Source: JABDGM01 sp046349975 (GTDB taxonomy: Bacteria > Planctomycetota > Planctomycetia > Pirellulales > Lacipirellulaceae). Taken from it: a stretch of DNA of 64,000 nucleotides. The translations under genes were made by a program, and so were the position numbers. This document shows positions 55,990-64,000 of this stretch, one piece after another (the stretch's first letter is position 1; each line of letters begins with the position of its first letter). The notes below the pieces were generated by a model. The model worked only from the letters and a program-made list of their open reading frames with translations, was not told the DNA's origin and searched no databases. The DNA lies in the NCBI GenBank assembly GCA_046349975.1, contig JAXMBH010000025.1, positions 1 to 64,000 of the forward strand, in the 5' to 3' direction.

Positions 55990-56697
55990 ATGACCACCGA
56001 ATTGGCTTCGCATCCGACCGCGCCGTTACAGGCGATTCCGAGCCGCGGGGAAAAAGTAAGCCGCACGTTGATTGTTGACGATCACCCTATTTTCCGAACG
56101 GGTCTGCGTGAACTCCTGGCAAACGAACCGGGCATTGAGATTTGCGGTGAAGCCGATAATGAAGAGCAGGCATTTGCAATATTCCAGTCGACCGATGCCG
56201 ACCTCGTTACGGTTGATTTATCACTAGCTTCCGGTCACGGGCTGAATTTGGTATCGCGAATAAAGCGGGCGAAGCCCAGCACGGTTGTCGTTGTAATTTC
56301 GATGTATGAAGGCAACGTGTACGCCGAGCGTGCCATTGCAGCCGGCGCTTCAGGCTACGTTTGCAAGCAGTCGAGCAGCCAGGAGCTGCTCGCAGCCATC
56401 CGGGCGATACGCAGCGGCAAGCCTTACAACAGCGGAGCAGCTCTGCCCGATTCACTTGCGCGGCGAATTGGAGACCACTATTCAACAGAGGCTCAACTCT
56501 CGCAGCTTTCGGATCGCGAACTACAGATTTTCAATTTCATAGGACAAGGTCGCACCACGCACCAAATTGCCAAAGACCTGCAATTGGCAGTTTCTACGGT
56601 GGAGACCTATCGCGAACGGTTGAAGACAAAACTCAAGATTTCGTCAGGTGCCGAGTTGACGCGGCACGCTATTTTGTGGGCGATGCAGAACTCGTAG
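55990..56697 (+). CDS. NarL/FixJ-type response regulator
   Basis: The ATG at 55990 is preferred because GGAGG lies 8 bp before it; an ATG at 55960 has no such site. The 235-residue protein has a receiver domain (about 15-145) with the acidic pair VDDH, phospho-acceptor Asp76 in TVDLSL and lysine in YVCKQ. A LuxR-type helix-turn-helix follows (LSDRELQIFNFIGQG, then VSTVETYRERLK). It is almost surely the partner of the kinase upstream. Targets are unknown. Confidence 0.93.
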   Translation: MTTELASHPTAPLQAIPSRGEKVSRTLIVDDHPIFRTGLRELLANEPGIEICGEADNEEQAFAIFQSTDADLVTVDLSLASGHGLNLVSRIKRAKPSTVVVVISMYEGNVYAERAIAAGASGYVCKQSSSQELLAAIRAIRSGKPYNSGAALPDSLARRIGDHYSTEAQLSQLSDRELQIFNFIGQGRTTHQIAKDLQLAVSTVETYRERLKTKLKISSGAELTRHAILWAMQNS

Positions 56698-56719
56698 GCT
56701 GCTGGCGGTGGCTTTCGAT

Positions 56720-57064
56720 TTAACCTGGCGGCCAAGACATTTGCCGGCCGCCGAGAAGGTGGAAATGCAGATGATCCACGGACTGCCCGCCATCGCGGCC
56801 GCAGTTTACGACGACGCGGTAACCCTTCTCAAGCCGTAGCTGACTGGCTAGATCCCGAACGACTAGCCACAAGTGCGCCAGCAGTTCAGCGTCTTGGTCG
56901 GTAATCGCATCCAGCGAGACGATTGGCTGCTTGGGAATGACCAGCACGTGCGTAGGCGCTTGCGGGGCGACATCGTGAAAGGCGAGGCAGCGATCGTCTT
57001 CAAAAACGATCTGGGCGGGGATTTCCTTATCGATGATGCGCTGGAAGATTGTCTTTTCAGGCAT
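56720..57064 (-). CDS. HIT-family nucleotide hydrolase/transferase (HINT-like)
   Basis: The 114-residue protein has the usual HIT length and the active-site motif SVDHLHFHLLGG, with three spaced histidines. APTHVLVIPKQPI precedes it. HINT-type proteins hydrolyse adenosine phosphoramidates. It lies 6 bp after the Trm112-like gene and is convergent with the response regulator gene. Confidence 0.93.
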   Translation of the reverse strand: MPEKTIFQRIIDKEIPAQIVFEDDRCLAFHDVAPQAPTHVLVIPKQPIVSLDAITDQDAELLAHLWLVVRDLASQLRLEKGYRVVVNCGRDGGQSVDHLHFHLLGGRQMSWPPG

Positions 57065-57070
57065 GGTGGT

Positions 57071-57355
57071 TCACTCGGCGCGGTTGGTTTTGTCATCGTG
57101 GCGTAACTGGCTCAACAGGATGCCTTCATCGCGCAGTAATAACGGAATGCCGTGCGCGATCGGGTAAACAATGTCGCCGGCGGCGCGGAGCAGGGCGATT
57201 TCGAGGGTTTCCTCAATAACGCGGCCGCCGCGGTTGTTGATCCGGCCGGAGCGGATTGCTTCGTTCAGTTGGCGGAGCGTTACGTCGTCAATCGGGGTCA
57301 ACGCAGTATGATCCTCCGGACAGCGGAGCAACGCCAGGAGTTTGGTTCGGTGCAT
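57071..57355 (-). CDS. Trm112/YcaR-like small protein
   Basis: The start at 57355 follows GGAGG with good spacing; upstream in-frame codons are not used. The 94-residue protein has LLALLRCPEDHTAL at the N-terminus and GDIVYPIAHGIPLLL towards the C-terminus, as in the Trm112/UPF0434 family. Only one cysteine of the usual zinc-ribbon set is visible, so metal binding is doubtful. Members help methyltransferases or are of unknown function. It is the first gene of a pair with the HIT gene. Confidence 0.78.
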   Translation of the reverse strand: MHRTKLLALLRCPEDHTALTPIDDVTLRQLNEAIRSGRINNRGGRVIEETLEIALLRAAGDIVYPIAHGIPLLLRDEGILLSQLRHDDKTNRAE

Positions 57356-57591
57356 GCGACCTCCGCCAGCTGCAGAGTCCAAGTGGTAAGTCAAGCTGTC
57401 CGTATTGCTATCATTCGCTGCGCTTTAGCGTCTCCTTTTTTTCGCAGGAATTCAAGGCCTTTTTGGCGACTGATGTGCGATTCAGCGGTCTGCCGATACT
57501 GTCGATAAGGGATGCTCGGCTGCGGGAGTTTGCTATGGATTCTGGCTGGAAGGCCGAGCCGGCTCTGAGTTTGGCCTGGAGGAAGGAACCG

Positions 57592-58218
57592 ATGAAGAAG
57601 TCGCTGTGCGCCTTTGCTTGGCTGGTCTTCACAGGATTGAGCATCCCGGCTGTCGGTCAGGTCACGACCACGGAAGAAGTTGGTCCCGATGGCGTGCGAT
57701 TCCGCGTCACTCGGCAGGTGGTGCAGCGTTCAATTCCCACGACTGAATATCAGACTCGCGAGCAAAAGGTCTATCGCCCGCAGGTTACGACCGAGTACCA
57801 AACGTACCAGCAAAACTACCTGGTGCCGGTGACCACATACCAATATGTGCCGCACCTCCGCAATTGGTGGAATCCGTTTGGCGGCGCTTATTGGACGAAT
57901 GACGTGGAACCAGTCACTCGTTGGGAGGCACGGCCAACCACGGTGCAAGTGCCTGTGGCCAAAACGAACTGGGTCGAAGAGACCCGCACCACGCAAGTGC
58001 CAGTCGTCACGTACAAGACCGTGCCGGAGGAATATACGAGCAAGGTCGCCGTGAGCGTGCCGGCGAGTCCTTCGACGGCAGTAGCATCTACCACGGGAGC
58101 CGCTGGAGCTGCACGGCCGATTGCCGTGGGCGGGGAGCAGTATCAATCGGATCCGCCGCGGACAGCAACACAGTGGAGTTCGACGAGTCCGACGGGGATT
58201 GATCCGTATCGGCGATAG
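57592..58218 (+). CDS. Secreted Tyr/Val/Pro/Thr-rich repetitive protein
   Basis: The ATG at 57592 has GGAGGAAGG before it and gives 208 residues starting with a clean signal peptide (SLCAFAWLVFTGLSIPAVG). The mature part is rich in short YQ, VPV and TEYQT units and a central WWNPFGGAYW. Similar low-complexity exported proteins occur in Planctomycetes, but the function is not known. A strong bidirectional terminator follows. Confidence 0.75.
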   Translation: MKKSLCAFAWLVFTGLSIPAVGQVTTTEEVGPDGVRFRVTRQVVQRSIPTTEYQTREQKVYRPQVTTEYQTYQQNYLVPVTTYQYVPHLRNWWNPFGGAYWTNDVEPVTRWEARPTTVQVPVAKTNWVEETRTTQVPVVTYKTVPEEYTSKVAVSVPASPSTAVASTTGAAGAARPIAVGGEQYQSDPPRTATQWSSTSPTGIDPYRR

Positions 58219-58239
58219 CAATGGTCCCGAGGCATAGCG

Positions 58240-58274
58240 CCCTCACCCCGGCCCTCTCCCATAGGGAGAGGGAG
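58240..58274. repeat. Dispersed palindromic repeat element
   Basis: CCCTCTCCC and GGGAGAGGG form a perfect 9-bp stem with loop ATA (58252-58272), preceded by CCCTCACCCCGG. This matches a short repeat found between genes in many high-GC bacteria (REP-like). Confidence 0.6.
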
Positions 58275-58296
58275 AAGATATTGGCGGAACAAAAAT

Positions 58297-58327
58297 GAAA
58301 AGCGCGCTTGGACTAAGCGCGCTTTTC
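58297..58327. terminator. Bidirectional rho-independent terminator
   Basis: GAAAAGCGCGCTT pairs with AAGCGCGCTTTTC around GGACT. It is flanked by an A-run on the left and a T-run on the right, so it can serve both the plus-strand gene at 57592 and the minus-strand gene at 58371. Confidence 0.85.
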
Positions 58328-58370
58328 TTTTTGCGCTGTCGTGTTGATCCCGGCGTACGTGCCGGGTAGG

Positions 58371-58667
58371 TCAGCCATCGGGCATGGTGGTCCTCCGTCG
58401 TCGACTGCGGGTGGCACTTGTTTGCGACCATTCTTTGGTAAGCGTTTCGAACACTTCCGGGGTCTCGTAACGCACCACGCCCTTGCCCTCGGGCATGGGA
58501 CCAATCAAACCGCGAAACACGGGCATGCCACGCAGGCTCAGATCGGTGCTGCAGTCATCGATGCCGATCTGCGTGTGCATCTTGAGCACGGTGTCGTGTT
58601 TCTCATAATCTTTGGTGCGGAGCTCACCATTGTGGCCGCGCGTAACAATACGGATCGTAGGTTGCAT
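58371..58667 (-). CDS. Small conserved-looking hypothetical protein
   Basis: With the ATG at 58667 the protein has 98 residues. It starts with MQPTIRIVTRGHNGELRTKD and has a middle with GLIGPMPEGKGVVRYETP and a basic tail (TRSRRRRTTM). No family is recognised, but composition is protein-like and a terminator is placed exactly at its end. An earlier ATG at 58715 is possible but less protein-like. Confidence 0.55.
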   Translation of the reverse strand: MQPTIRIVTRGHNGELRTKDYEKHDTVLKMHTQIGIDDCSTDLSLRGMPVFRGLIGPMPEGKGVVRYETPEVFETLTKEWSQTSATRSRRRRTTMPDG

Positions 58668-59547
58668 GGCGGGAAAGGTTCCAACGAACGGGAGGGCAGG
58701 GCGGCTTAACCGCATAGCGAGCGACGGGAACCGCTCGCCACCGGATCGCGGTTGGCGGTTCCTGGCGGATCCGCCGGCCGATGATTCAGGACACCAATGC
58801 TATCGGACACTCGGGGGCCGATTTACCACGGAATCGTGGGGGCCATGCGCCACGGGAGTACAACAACAAATCGTCATACCCCGCGCGGCTCGCGTTTTCG
58901 CGCGAAGGGGAGGCGGGGCGGAGCGGTTGTATCGGCCGTGCATGTGGCGCGGTGGAATAAATTACCGAGACGGCGGGATTCGCAAACCGACACGCTGGCC
59001 AGGACGTTTCGGCGACGGCAAACTCCCGGCGGAGACAGGCTGAGGCGGGGGAAGGAATTTTGCGCGGCACTTGAAAACGCATTTTCTATTGCAAAATTGC
59101 CACAGGTTCGCGCGGCCGTTTTTCAGAAACTTCCGGTAATTACAGGCGATTTCGCCGGCAAGCGCGGGACGGCGTTTCGAATTTACTCAGAGAGGTCATT
59201 CGAAAACTACCGCTGGGCTCTGACCGATCCGACCAGCGAGCGCCACGATCGTGTCGCATGCTTAGGCGCAAAACCGTAGCGTTAACCTTCCTAGAGATGG
59301 CACTGTTTCAAGTTGTCAGATTGTCAATGAGCGAGCGCTGGCATTGTGCAGCGTGGTGCGAATGTAGCAAATCGGCGCGGCTCTTTCCACAAAAATCTGT
59401 AGCCATTTGCAGAAGAACGAGTCGGGGGCGCTCGTCGCCATACCCCGTGCAGGCGAACTAACATGCCGTGGCCGCTATCGACGGATTATGCCCTGGGCTC
59501 TCGGATTCTGAAGTACAGTCGCTATATAAGCCGGTACAATAGTACGC
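58668..59547. other. Long intergenic stretch with no supported gene
   Basis: About 880 bp lack a credible gene on either strand. The open frames present are short and rich in arginine. A TACAAT hexamer at 59533 lies too close to the first ATG of the next gene to be used with it, but could serve an ATG at 59572. Confidence 0.4.
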
Positions 59548-61038
59548 ATGAAGAGTGGCTCGGCGGTTAGCATGGCTGTGAGCGATTACCTGTTGTCCCG
59601 GCGCGGGTTTCTCGCCAACGCGTTCAGCGGATTGGCGGGCGTGGGGTTGGCAAGCCTACTCGGACGCGAAGCCGGCGGTGGGCAAGACGCTTCCATCGCT
59701 GTCGCGGCTGCGGCGGGCGCACCGAAGCTGGGGTCGGGTTACGCGCCGGCGGCGGCGAAGGCGCGGCGGGTGTTGCAGATCTTCTGTCCGGGTGGCGCAT
59801 CGCATATTGACTTGTGGGAGCACAAGCCGGCGCTCGAGAAATATCACGGCCAGCCGCTGCCGGGTGAGGAGAATCTTGTTACGTTCCAGGGCAAGAACGG
59901 GAACCTCATGAAGAGTCCGTGGCCGTTCGCGCCGGCCGGCGAGAGCGGCAAGATGATCAGCATGCTGCTGCCGAACATGGCGCGGCACGCGGACGACATC
60001 GCGTTCATTCACTCGATGCAGTCGAAGACCAACACGCATGGGCCGGGTTGCGTGTTCATGAACACGGGTACGATCTTCGAAGGATTCCCAAGTGCCGGCG
60101 CGTGGGTAAGTTATGCGCTCGGCAGCGAGAATGAGAACCTGCCGGCGTACGTGGCGATTCCCGATATCCGCGGCGAGCCGCCGAACGGCAAGGCGAATTG
60201 GAGCAACGGTTTTCTGCCGGCGCAGCATCAGGGCGTGATCCTCGCGGCCCAGCAGCCGATTCGCAACCTGGCGGCGCCAGCCGGCGTGTCGGCGGAGGAA
60301 GAGCAAGCGACGCGCGCGTTTGTTCGCATGCTCGATGAGGACTATGCAGCGCGCAACGCGGGGCTGAGCGAGTTGCGGGCGCGGATCAATGCGTATCAGC
60401 TTGCCGCCCGGATGCAGTTGTCGGCGCCGGAAGTCGCGAACATCGAGGCCGAATCGGCGGCGATGCGGCGGCTATACGGCGCGGATGATGCCAATCCGCT
60501 CAAAGCTGCATATGCGCGAAACTGCCTGCTCGCCCGAAGGCTGCTCGAGCAAGGCGTGCGGTATGTGAACTTGTACTGCGCATCGCGGGCTTCCGGTGTG
60601 GATGGCTTGTTGAATTGGGATGCGCATAAAACGTTACAGGCCGACTACGAGCGGCATTGCCCGATCTTCGATCAACCGACGGCAGCGTTGCTGACCGATC
60701 TCAAGCAGCGTGGGCTGCTTGAGGATACACTCGTATTATGGACGACCGAATTTGGCCGGATGCCCACGCACCAGGCGGGCGTCGTGGGGCGCGATCACAA
60801 TCCGGCCGGGTTCACGTGCTGGATGATGGGCGCGGGAATCAAGGGAGCGGCGGCGGTCGGCGCGACGGACGAGTTTGGCCGGCGGGCGGTGATCGATCCG
60901 GTTACCGTGTGGGACTTTTACGCCACGGTGCTGCAACTGTTGGGCTTCGATCACACGCAGTTGACGTTCTATCACAACGGGCTTAATCGCCGTTTGACGG
61001 ACGTGCATGGCAACGTTCTGCGAGCGGTGCTAGCCTGA
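59548..61038 (+). CDS. DUF1501 (sulfatase-fold) Tat-exported protein
   Basis: This 496-residue protein starts with a Tat signal (SRRGFLANAFSGLAGVG); an ATG at 59572 is an alternative start. Family motifs include CPGGASHIDLWEHKP, MQSKTNTHGPGC and the late FGRMP, GRDHNP pair. DUF1501 proteins belong to the alkaline phosphatase/sulfatase-like fold and are usually next to a DUF1549/DUF1553 cytochrome-like gene in Planctomycetes. No such neighbour is present here, so it stands alone. Confidence 0.88.
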   Translation: MKSGSAVSMAVSDYLLSRRGFLANAFSGLAGVGLASLLGREAGGGQDASIAVAAAAGAPKLGSGYAPAAAKARRVLQIFCPGGASHIDLWEHKPALEKYHGQPLPGEENLVTFQGKNGNLMKSPWPFAPAGESGKMISMLLPNMARHADDIAFIHSMQSKTNTHGPGCVFMNTGTIFEGFPSAGAWVSYALGSENENLPAYVAIPDIRGEPPNGKANWSNGFLPAQHQGVILAAQQPIRNLAAPAGVSAEEEQATRAFVRMLDEDYAARNAGLSELRARINAYQLAARMQLSAPEVANIEAESAAMRRLYGADDANPLKAAYARNCLLARRLLEQGVRYVNLYCASRASGVDGLLNWDAHKTLQADYERHCPIFDQPTAALLTDLKQRGLLEDTLVLWTTEFGRMPTHQAGVVGRDHNPAGFTCWMMGAGIKGAAAVGATDEFGRRAVIDPVTVWDFYATVLQLLGFDHTQLTFYHNGLNRRLTDVHGNVLRAVLA

Positions 61039-61237
61039 CGGCCGCTGACGGTCTGGAAGTGTGCCCGGGCTCGCTTAGCGAGAAATCAGCGCAGATATCG
61101 CAAAATCGCAAGCAACCGAAAGGCGTAACGGTTCTTGGGCGGCCAAAATCATTGACCGTCGCGTCCTCCCCGGATTATCATTCCTGCTTTCCGCTACGGC
61201 AGGGGTGGCGGTTTGCGTCACCATTACTGCGAATTCT

Positions 61238-62272
61238 ATGCTCACGTTACAATCAGAGCCGCGGCGATATGCCGATTTGGATTTGCACTCGCCGGAGCAC
61301 AGCGGCGCCGAGGCGGAAGCACGCGACCAGCCGCCCGCGGATTCAAGCGGGAATCGCTTATCGCGGCCGCCGCTAGTGGATGGGAACAGCCGCTTGGTAT
61401 GGCCATATATTATCGGAGTCACGCTGTTTCATTTACTGATTCCGGTGGCGTTTCTGCCGTACGTGTTCACCTGGTGGGGAGTGGCCTGGTTGCCGGTCGG
61501 CAATTTCTTGTTCTGCTCGATGGGCATCGGCGCGGGGTATCACCGGCTGCTGACACATCGCGGCTTTAAGTGCCCGCAGTGGTTCGAACATTTGTTGGCG
61601 CTGCTTGGCGTATGCAACTTACAGGAATCGCCGGCGCGGTGGGTCGTGGTGCATCGGATTCACCATCAGCATTCCGACCATGAACACGATCCCCACACGC
61701 CACTTGTGACGTGGTTTTGGGGCCACGTGGGGTGGTTGTTCATCGAGAACCGCGAAACGACGAGCGCTGAAGCGTACCACAAGTACGCGGGCGATATCTT
61801 GAGCGATCGGTTCTACATGAGGCTGGAGAGGAACCTTAATTATTTTTGGGTGTACGTGGCGCAGGCGGGGCTGTTCCTGTTTGTGGGCTTGTTGGCAGGC
61901 TGGCTAATCGGCGGCACGGTAGCGGCGAGTATGCAGTATGGCACGCGGTTCTTGCTGTGGGGGGTCATTTACCGCACGATCTTCACATGGCACGTGACAT
62001 GGGGTGTGAACTCGGCTGCTCACCTGTGGGGATATCGCAACTACGACACGCGCGAGAACAGCCGCAACAATTGGCTGATCGCTTTCGGCACGAACGGCGA
62101 GGGGTGGCACAACAATCATCATGCCGATCCGCGGTCGGCTGCGCATGGGCACCGGTGGTGGGAGCTGGATGTGACCTACGCGACGATCTGCTTGTGGGAG
62201 CGGATGGGACTGGTGTGGGATGTGGTGCGGCCGAATGAGTCGCTGCTCGATCGGCGGCGGAAGCCGCGGTGA
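61238..62272 (+). CDS. Membrane fatty acid desaturase (acyl-CoA/acyl-lipid delta-9 type)
   Basis: With the ATG at 61238 the protein has 344 residues. The three histidine boxes that hold the di-iron centre are intact: HRLLTH, HRIHHQH and HNNHH. Four hydrophobic segments surround them. The order and spacing fit the delta-9 desaturase (DesC-like) family, which introduces double bonds into membrane acyl chains. It is a single gene; a GTG or ATG further upstream would only add a short hydrophobic piece. Confidence 0.9.
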   Translation: MLTLQSEPRRYADLDLHSPEHSGAEAEARDQPPADSSGNRLSRPPLVDGNSRLVWPYIIGVTLFHLLIPVAFLPYVFTWWGVAWLPVGNFLFCSMGIGAGYHRLLTHRGFKCPQWFEHLLALLGVCNLQESPARWVVVHRIHHQHSDHEHDPHTPLVTWFWGHVGWLFIENRETTSAEAYHKYAGDILSDRFYMRLERNLNYFWVYVAQAGLFLFVGLLAGWLIGGTVAASMQYGTRFLLWGVIYRTIFTWHVTWGVNSAAHLWGYRNYDTRENSRNNWLIAFGTNGEGWHNNHHADPRSAAHGHRWWELDVTYATICLWERMGLVWDVVRPNESLLDRRRKPR

Positions 62273-62364
62273 CGGACGCGTGTTTCACGACGCATCCTCT
62301 AATTTCATCGCGATCGGGCCACGAGAGCGCGTTCTGCGCGGACTCCTCGCTAACGGACGAGGAC

Positions 62365-62616
62365 TCATAGCAACAACACGATGAAAAAAAAGCAGACGAC
62401 TGCGCCCACACCAATGACCAGGCCGAACGCCTTTTGCTGGAATGGGGCAAGCAATCCTGCTCCAATTGCTGCAGCTCCGCCAAACACGCAATAGAAACTG
62501 GCGATCACGGGCATGTCCAGGTCCGTGGCATGTCGGAAATATAGTATTTCGAGTGAGAGCCCAAGGGCCACCAGCGCCATACCGAGCAGAAGTTCTTTGA
62601 TCGAGAAATCTGGCAT
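62365..62616 (-). CDS. Small membrane protein, unknown function
   Basis: The 83-residue protein has three hydrophobic segments and starts MPDFSIKELLLGMALVALG, a start often seen in planctomycete small membrane proteins. No function is recognised. It lies 93 bp from the end of the desaturase gene, convergent with it. Confidence 0.65.
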   Translation of the reverse strand: MPDFSIKELLLGMALVALGLSLEILYFRHATDLDMPVIASFYCVFGGAAAIGAGLLAPFQQKAFGLVIGVGAVVCFFFIVLLL

Positions 62617-62749
62617 AAAGAACTATGCGAGTTGGTGGTAACGTCGCAAGTTTCGGAATGCGGAATCGTGCGGCGAACCCTCCCTGGCCACAGCGAGTCC
62701 CGAGCGACCTGGCCCCTGCCCAAAAGGGAGGGACGTTCTCTATCTAGCT

Positions 62750-63898
62750 CTACTTCGCTGCTTGAATCAGGACGCAGATTGGTTGTGGTGCGTTGGTGAT
62801 TGTTTCGTTGTAAACGAGGCTGCCGGTTTTTGGGTCGATGTGGAAGACCGAGACTGTGTTCGAATCGCGGCCGGCGGCGAGGAGCCAGTTGCCGGTGGGA
62901 TCGAGGCCGAAGCTGCGCGGGTGACTGCCGCGAATGGGCTCGCGCTCGACGAACTTCAGCCGGCCGGTGTTGGGGTCGACACGGAAAGCTGAAATCGTAT
63001 CGTGGTCACGCGTCGAGGCGTACAGGAATTCGCCGCTGGGGTGCATGCAGAGTTCGGCAGCGGTGCTGGGGATTTCGCGGTCCTTCTCCGGCAGTGAGTC
63101 GACCGTTTCGAGCGCCGTGAGCGTGCCGGCGTTGGCATCGTAAGCGAAGGCGGTCACGGTGACTCCCATCTCGTTCACGACGTACGCGAACTTGCCGTTC
63201 GGATGGAAAGCCATGTGTCGTGGGCCGCTGCCGGGCGGGCAGGTACCGTGGCCGTGCGGCTTGAGTGTGCCGGCGGCGAGATCCATTTCGTAGATGAAGA
63301 TTTTATCGGCGCCGAGATCGGGGACGAAGAGAAAGCGATCTGCCGGGTCGGCGCCGACCCAGTGTGGATGCGGCCCTTCTTGCCGGGCCTTGTTGGGGCC
63401 GGTGCCCGATTGGCGAATTAGGGCCGAGCGCGGGCGGATGCGGCCGTCGGCTTCCAGCGGAAATGCCGCCACGGTGCCGGTGCCATATTGAGCGGTGAAC
63501 AGGCAACGGCCGGTGTTGTCGGTTGCGATGTGGCACGCGCCGCCATCGTTGATCGGTTCGGTGTTCAACAGAGTGAGTGATTTCTTGTCATTCGAGATTT
63601 CGAATGCGGCGACGGCGGGCTTTCCATCGGGCAGTTGGCAGGCGGCGTACAGGTGCGTGCCGCCCGGATGCAGCGCGAGGAATTCAGGCTCGCCAATTTC
63701 AGCGGCAACTGCCGGTGTGCTGATGGCGCCAGTTTTCATGTTCAGCGTGGCGCGGTAGATGCCTTCGCGTTCGCCGTGGGCGGGTCTGCTCATGCCGAGC
63801 CAGACAGTGGCTTCACCAGCGGCCAGTATTTCGTTCGATAGTCCCATTCGTATCACCAATACAATGAATAGCAGAATTCGCGTCAATTGCTGTGTCAT
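62750..63898 (-). CDS. Lactonase family protein (6-phosphogluconolactonase-like, seven-bladed propeller)
   Basis: The 382-residue protein has a signal peptide (ILLFIVLVIRMGLSNEILAA) and seven blade repeats of about 50 residues. Each blade has wording such as FLALHPGGTHLYAACQ, HPNGKFAYVVNE or FGLDPTGNWLLAAGRDSNTV. This is the YbhE/Pgl-type lactonase fold, but the signal peptide implies an exported lactonase or sugar-binding propeller rather than cytosolic Pgl. A frameshifted end of a related gene is at 38941. Confidence 0.88.
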   Translation of the reverse strand: MTQQLTRILLFIVLVIRMGLSNEILAAGEATVWLGMSRPAHGEREGIYRATLNMKTGAISTPAVAAEIGEPEFLALHPGGTHLYAACQLPDGKPAVAAFEISNDKKSLTLLNTEPINDGGACHIATDNTGRCLFTAQYGTGTVAAFPLEADGRIRPRSALIRQSGTGPNKARQEGPHPHWVGADPADRFLFVPDLGADKIFIYEMDLAAGTLKPHGHGTCPPGSGPRHMAFHPNGKFAYVVNEMGVTVTAFAYDANAGTLTALETVDSLPEKDREIPSTAAELCMHPSGEFLYASTRDHDTISAFRVDPNTGRLKFVEREPIRGSHPRSFGLDPTGNWLLAAGRDSNTVSVFHIDPKTGSLVYNETITNAPQPICVLIQAAK

Positions 63899-64000
63899 AG
63901 TACGCGTTGAGCGATGCCTAAGAGATGGACCGTAATACCAAATGACGGCGAGGCTGTGTCGTGTAGGAAATTCAGCGCATGTGCTGAGAGCTTCGTTCTT

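Noticed and set aside
58797..59279. Plus-strand open frame of 160 codons before the DUF1501 gene
   Set aside because: It is Arg-rich without a ribosome-binding site or recognised motif, and overlaps several equally long frames.
1..64000. CRISPR arrays, rRNA genes and defence islands
   Set aside because: No regularly spaced direct repeats, no rRNA segments and no known defence gene families were seen.

Overview
The window looks like a Planctomycetes chromosome, most like the Pirellulales/Lacipirellulaceae type. The markers are several PEP-CTERM proteins, dockerin repeats of the GDYNGNGVVDAADY type, DUF1559 pseudopilin-like and DUF1501 proteins, an alternative complex III operon, many Sec or Tat exported glycosidase-like proteins and a CheB-CheR-kinase fusion. 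This is inferred from gene content; no rRNA or phylogenetic marker is present.

Layout. (1) 1-9.07 kb: the 3' end of a nitrate/nitrite transporter gene, 27 bp upstream of a complete alternative complex III operon (actABCDEF), with overlapping start and stop codons from actB to actF. (2) 9.4-19.75 kb, minus strand: an 11-gene operon read from 19749 down to 9395. It encodes a ROK regulator, an enolase-superfamily enzyme, three tandem amidohydrolase_2 paralogues (the third has lost its metal ligands), a Na+/solute symporter, a SnoaL-like protein, a creatininase-family hydrolase, a Gfo/Idh/MocA dehydrogenase, a Rid protein and an RraA-family protein. It looks like uptake and breakdown of a small organic acid, lactone or sugar acid. 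(3) 20-41.4 kb: PEP-CTERM surface proteins (one a head-to-tail fusion of two complete precursors), a lipoprotein, a DUF1559 protein, then a cluster of exported carbohydrate-active proteins: three six-hairpin types, two DUF4091/GH123-like types (one Sec, one Tat), a TIM-barrel type and a deacetylase-like protein with dockerin and PEP-CTERM ends. (4) 41.6-46.72 kb: a mobile-element graveyard at a tRNA-Pro(GGG) gene. It holds a frameshifted IS3 transposase end, a possible group II intron 5' end, a decayed recombinase, and a 34-bp copy of the tRNA 3' end at 43081 that repeats at the intact tRNA at 46648; the 3.5 kb between the repeats carries a MerR-cupin regulator, a HAF-repeat PEP-CTERM protein and a methyltransferase. 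(5) 46.9-50.5 kb: an exported FAD-dependent oxidoreductase diverging from a PqaA-type hydrolase. (6) 50.6-56.7 kb: a stand-alone CheB, a 1310-residue CheB-CheR-PAS-GAF-histidine kinase and its probable NarL-type response regulator. (7) 56.7-64 kb: a HIT protein, a Trm112-like protein, small secreted and membrane proteins, a DUF1501 protein, an acyl lipid desaturase and a lactonase-type beta-propeller.

How they may work together (inference): regions 2 and 3 can be read as one nutrient programme, in which exported and surface-anchored enzymes open a complex glycan while the ROK-controlled operon imports and degrades a released acid or lactone. The strongest unusual observations are the amidohydrolase pseudoenzyme inside its intact paralogue pair, the double PEP-CTERM precursor, the tRNA-Pro island with nested remnants, and the LigC/LigI-J/LigK-like set of superfamilies in an operon without a ring-cleavage gene.
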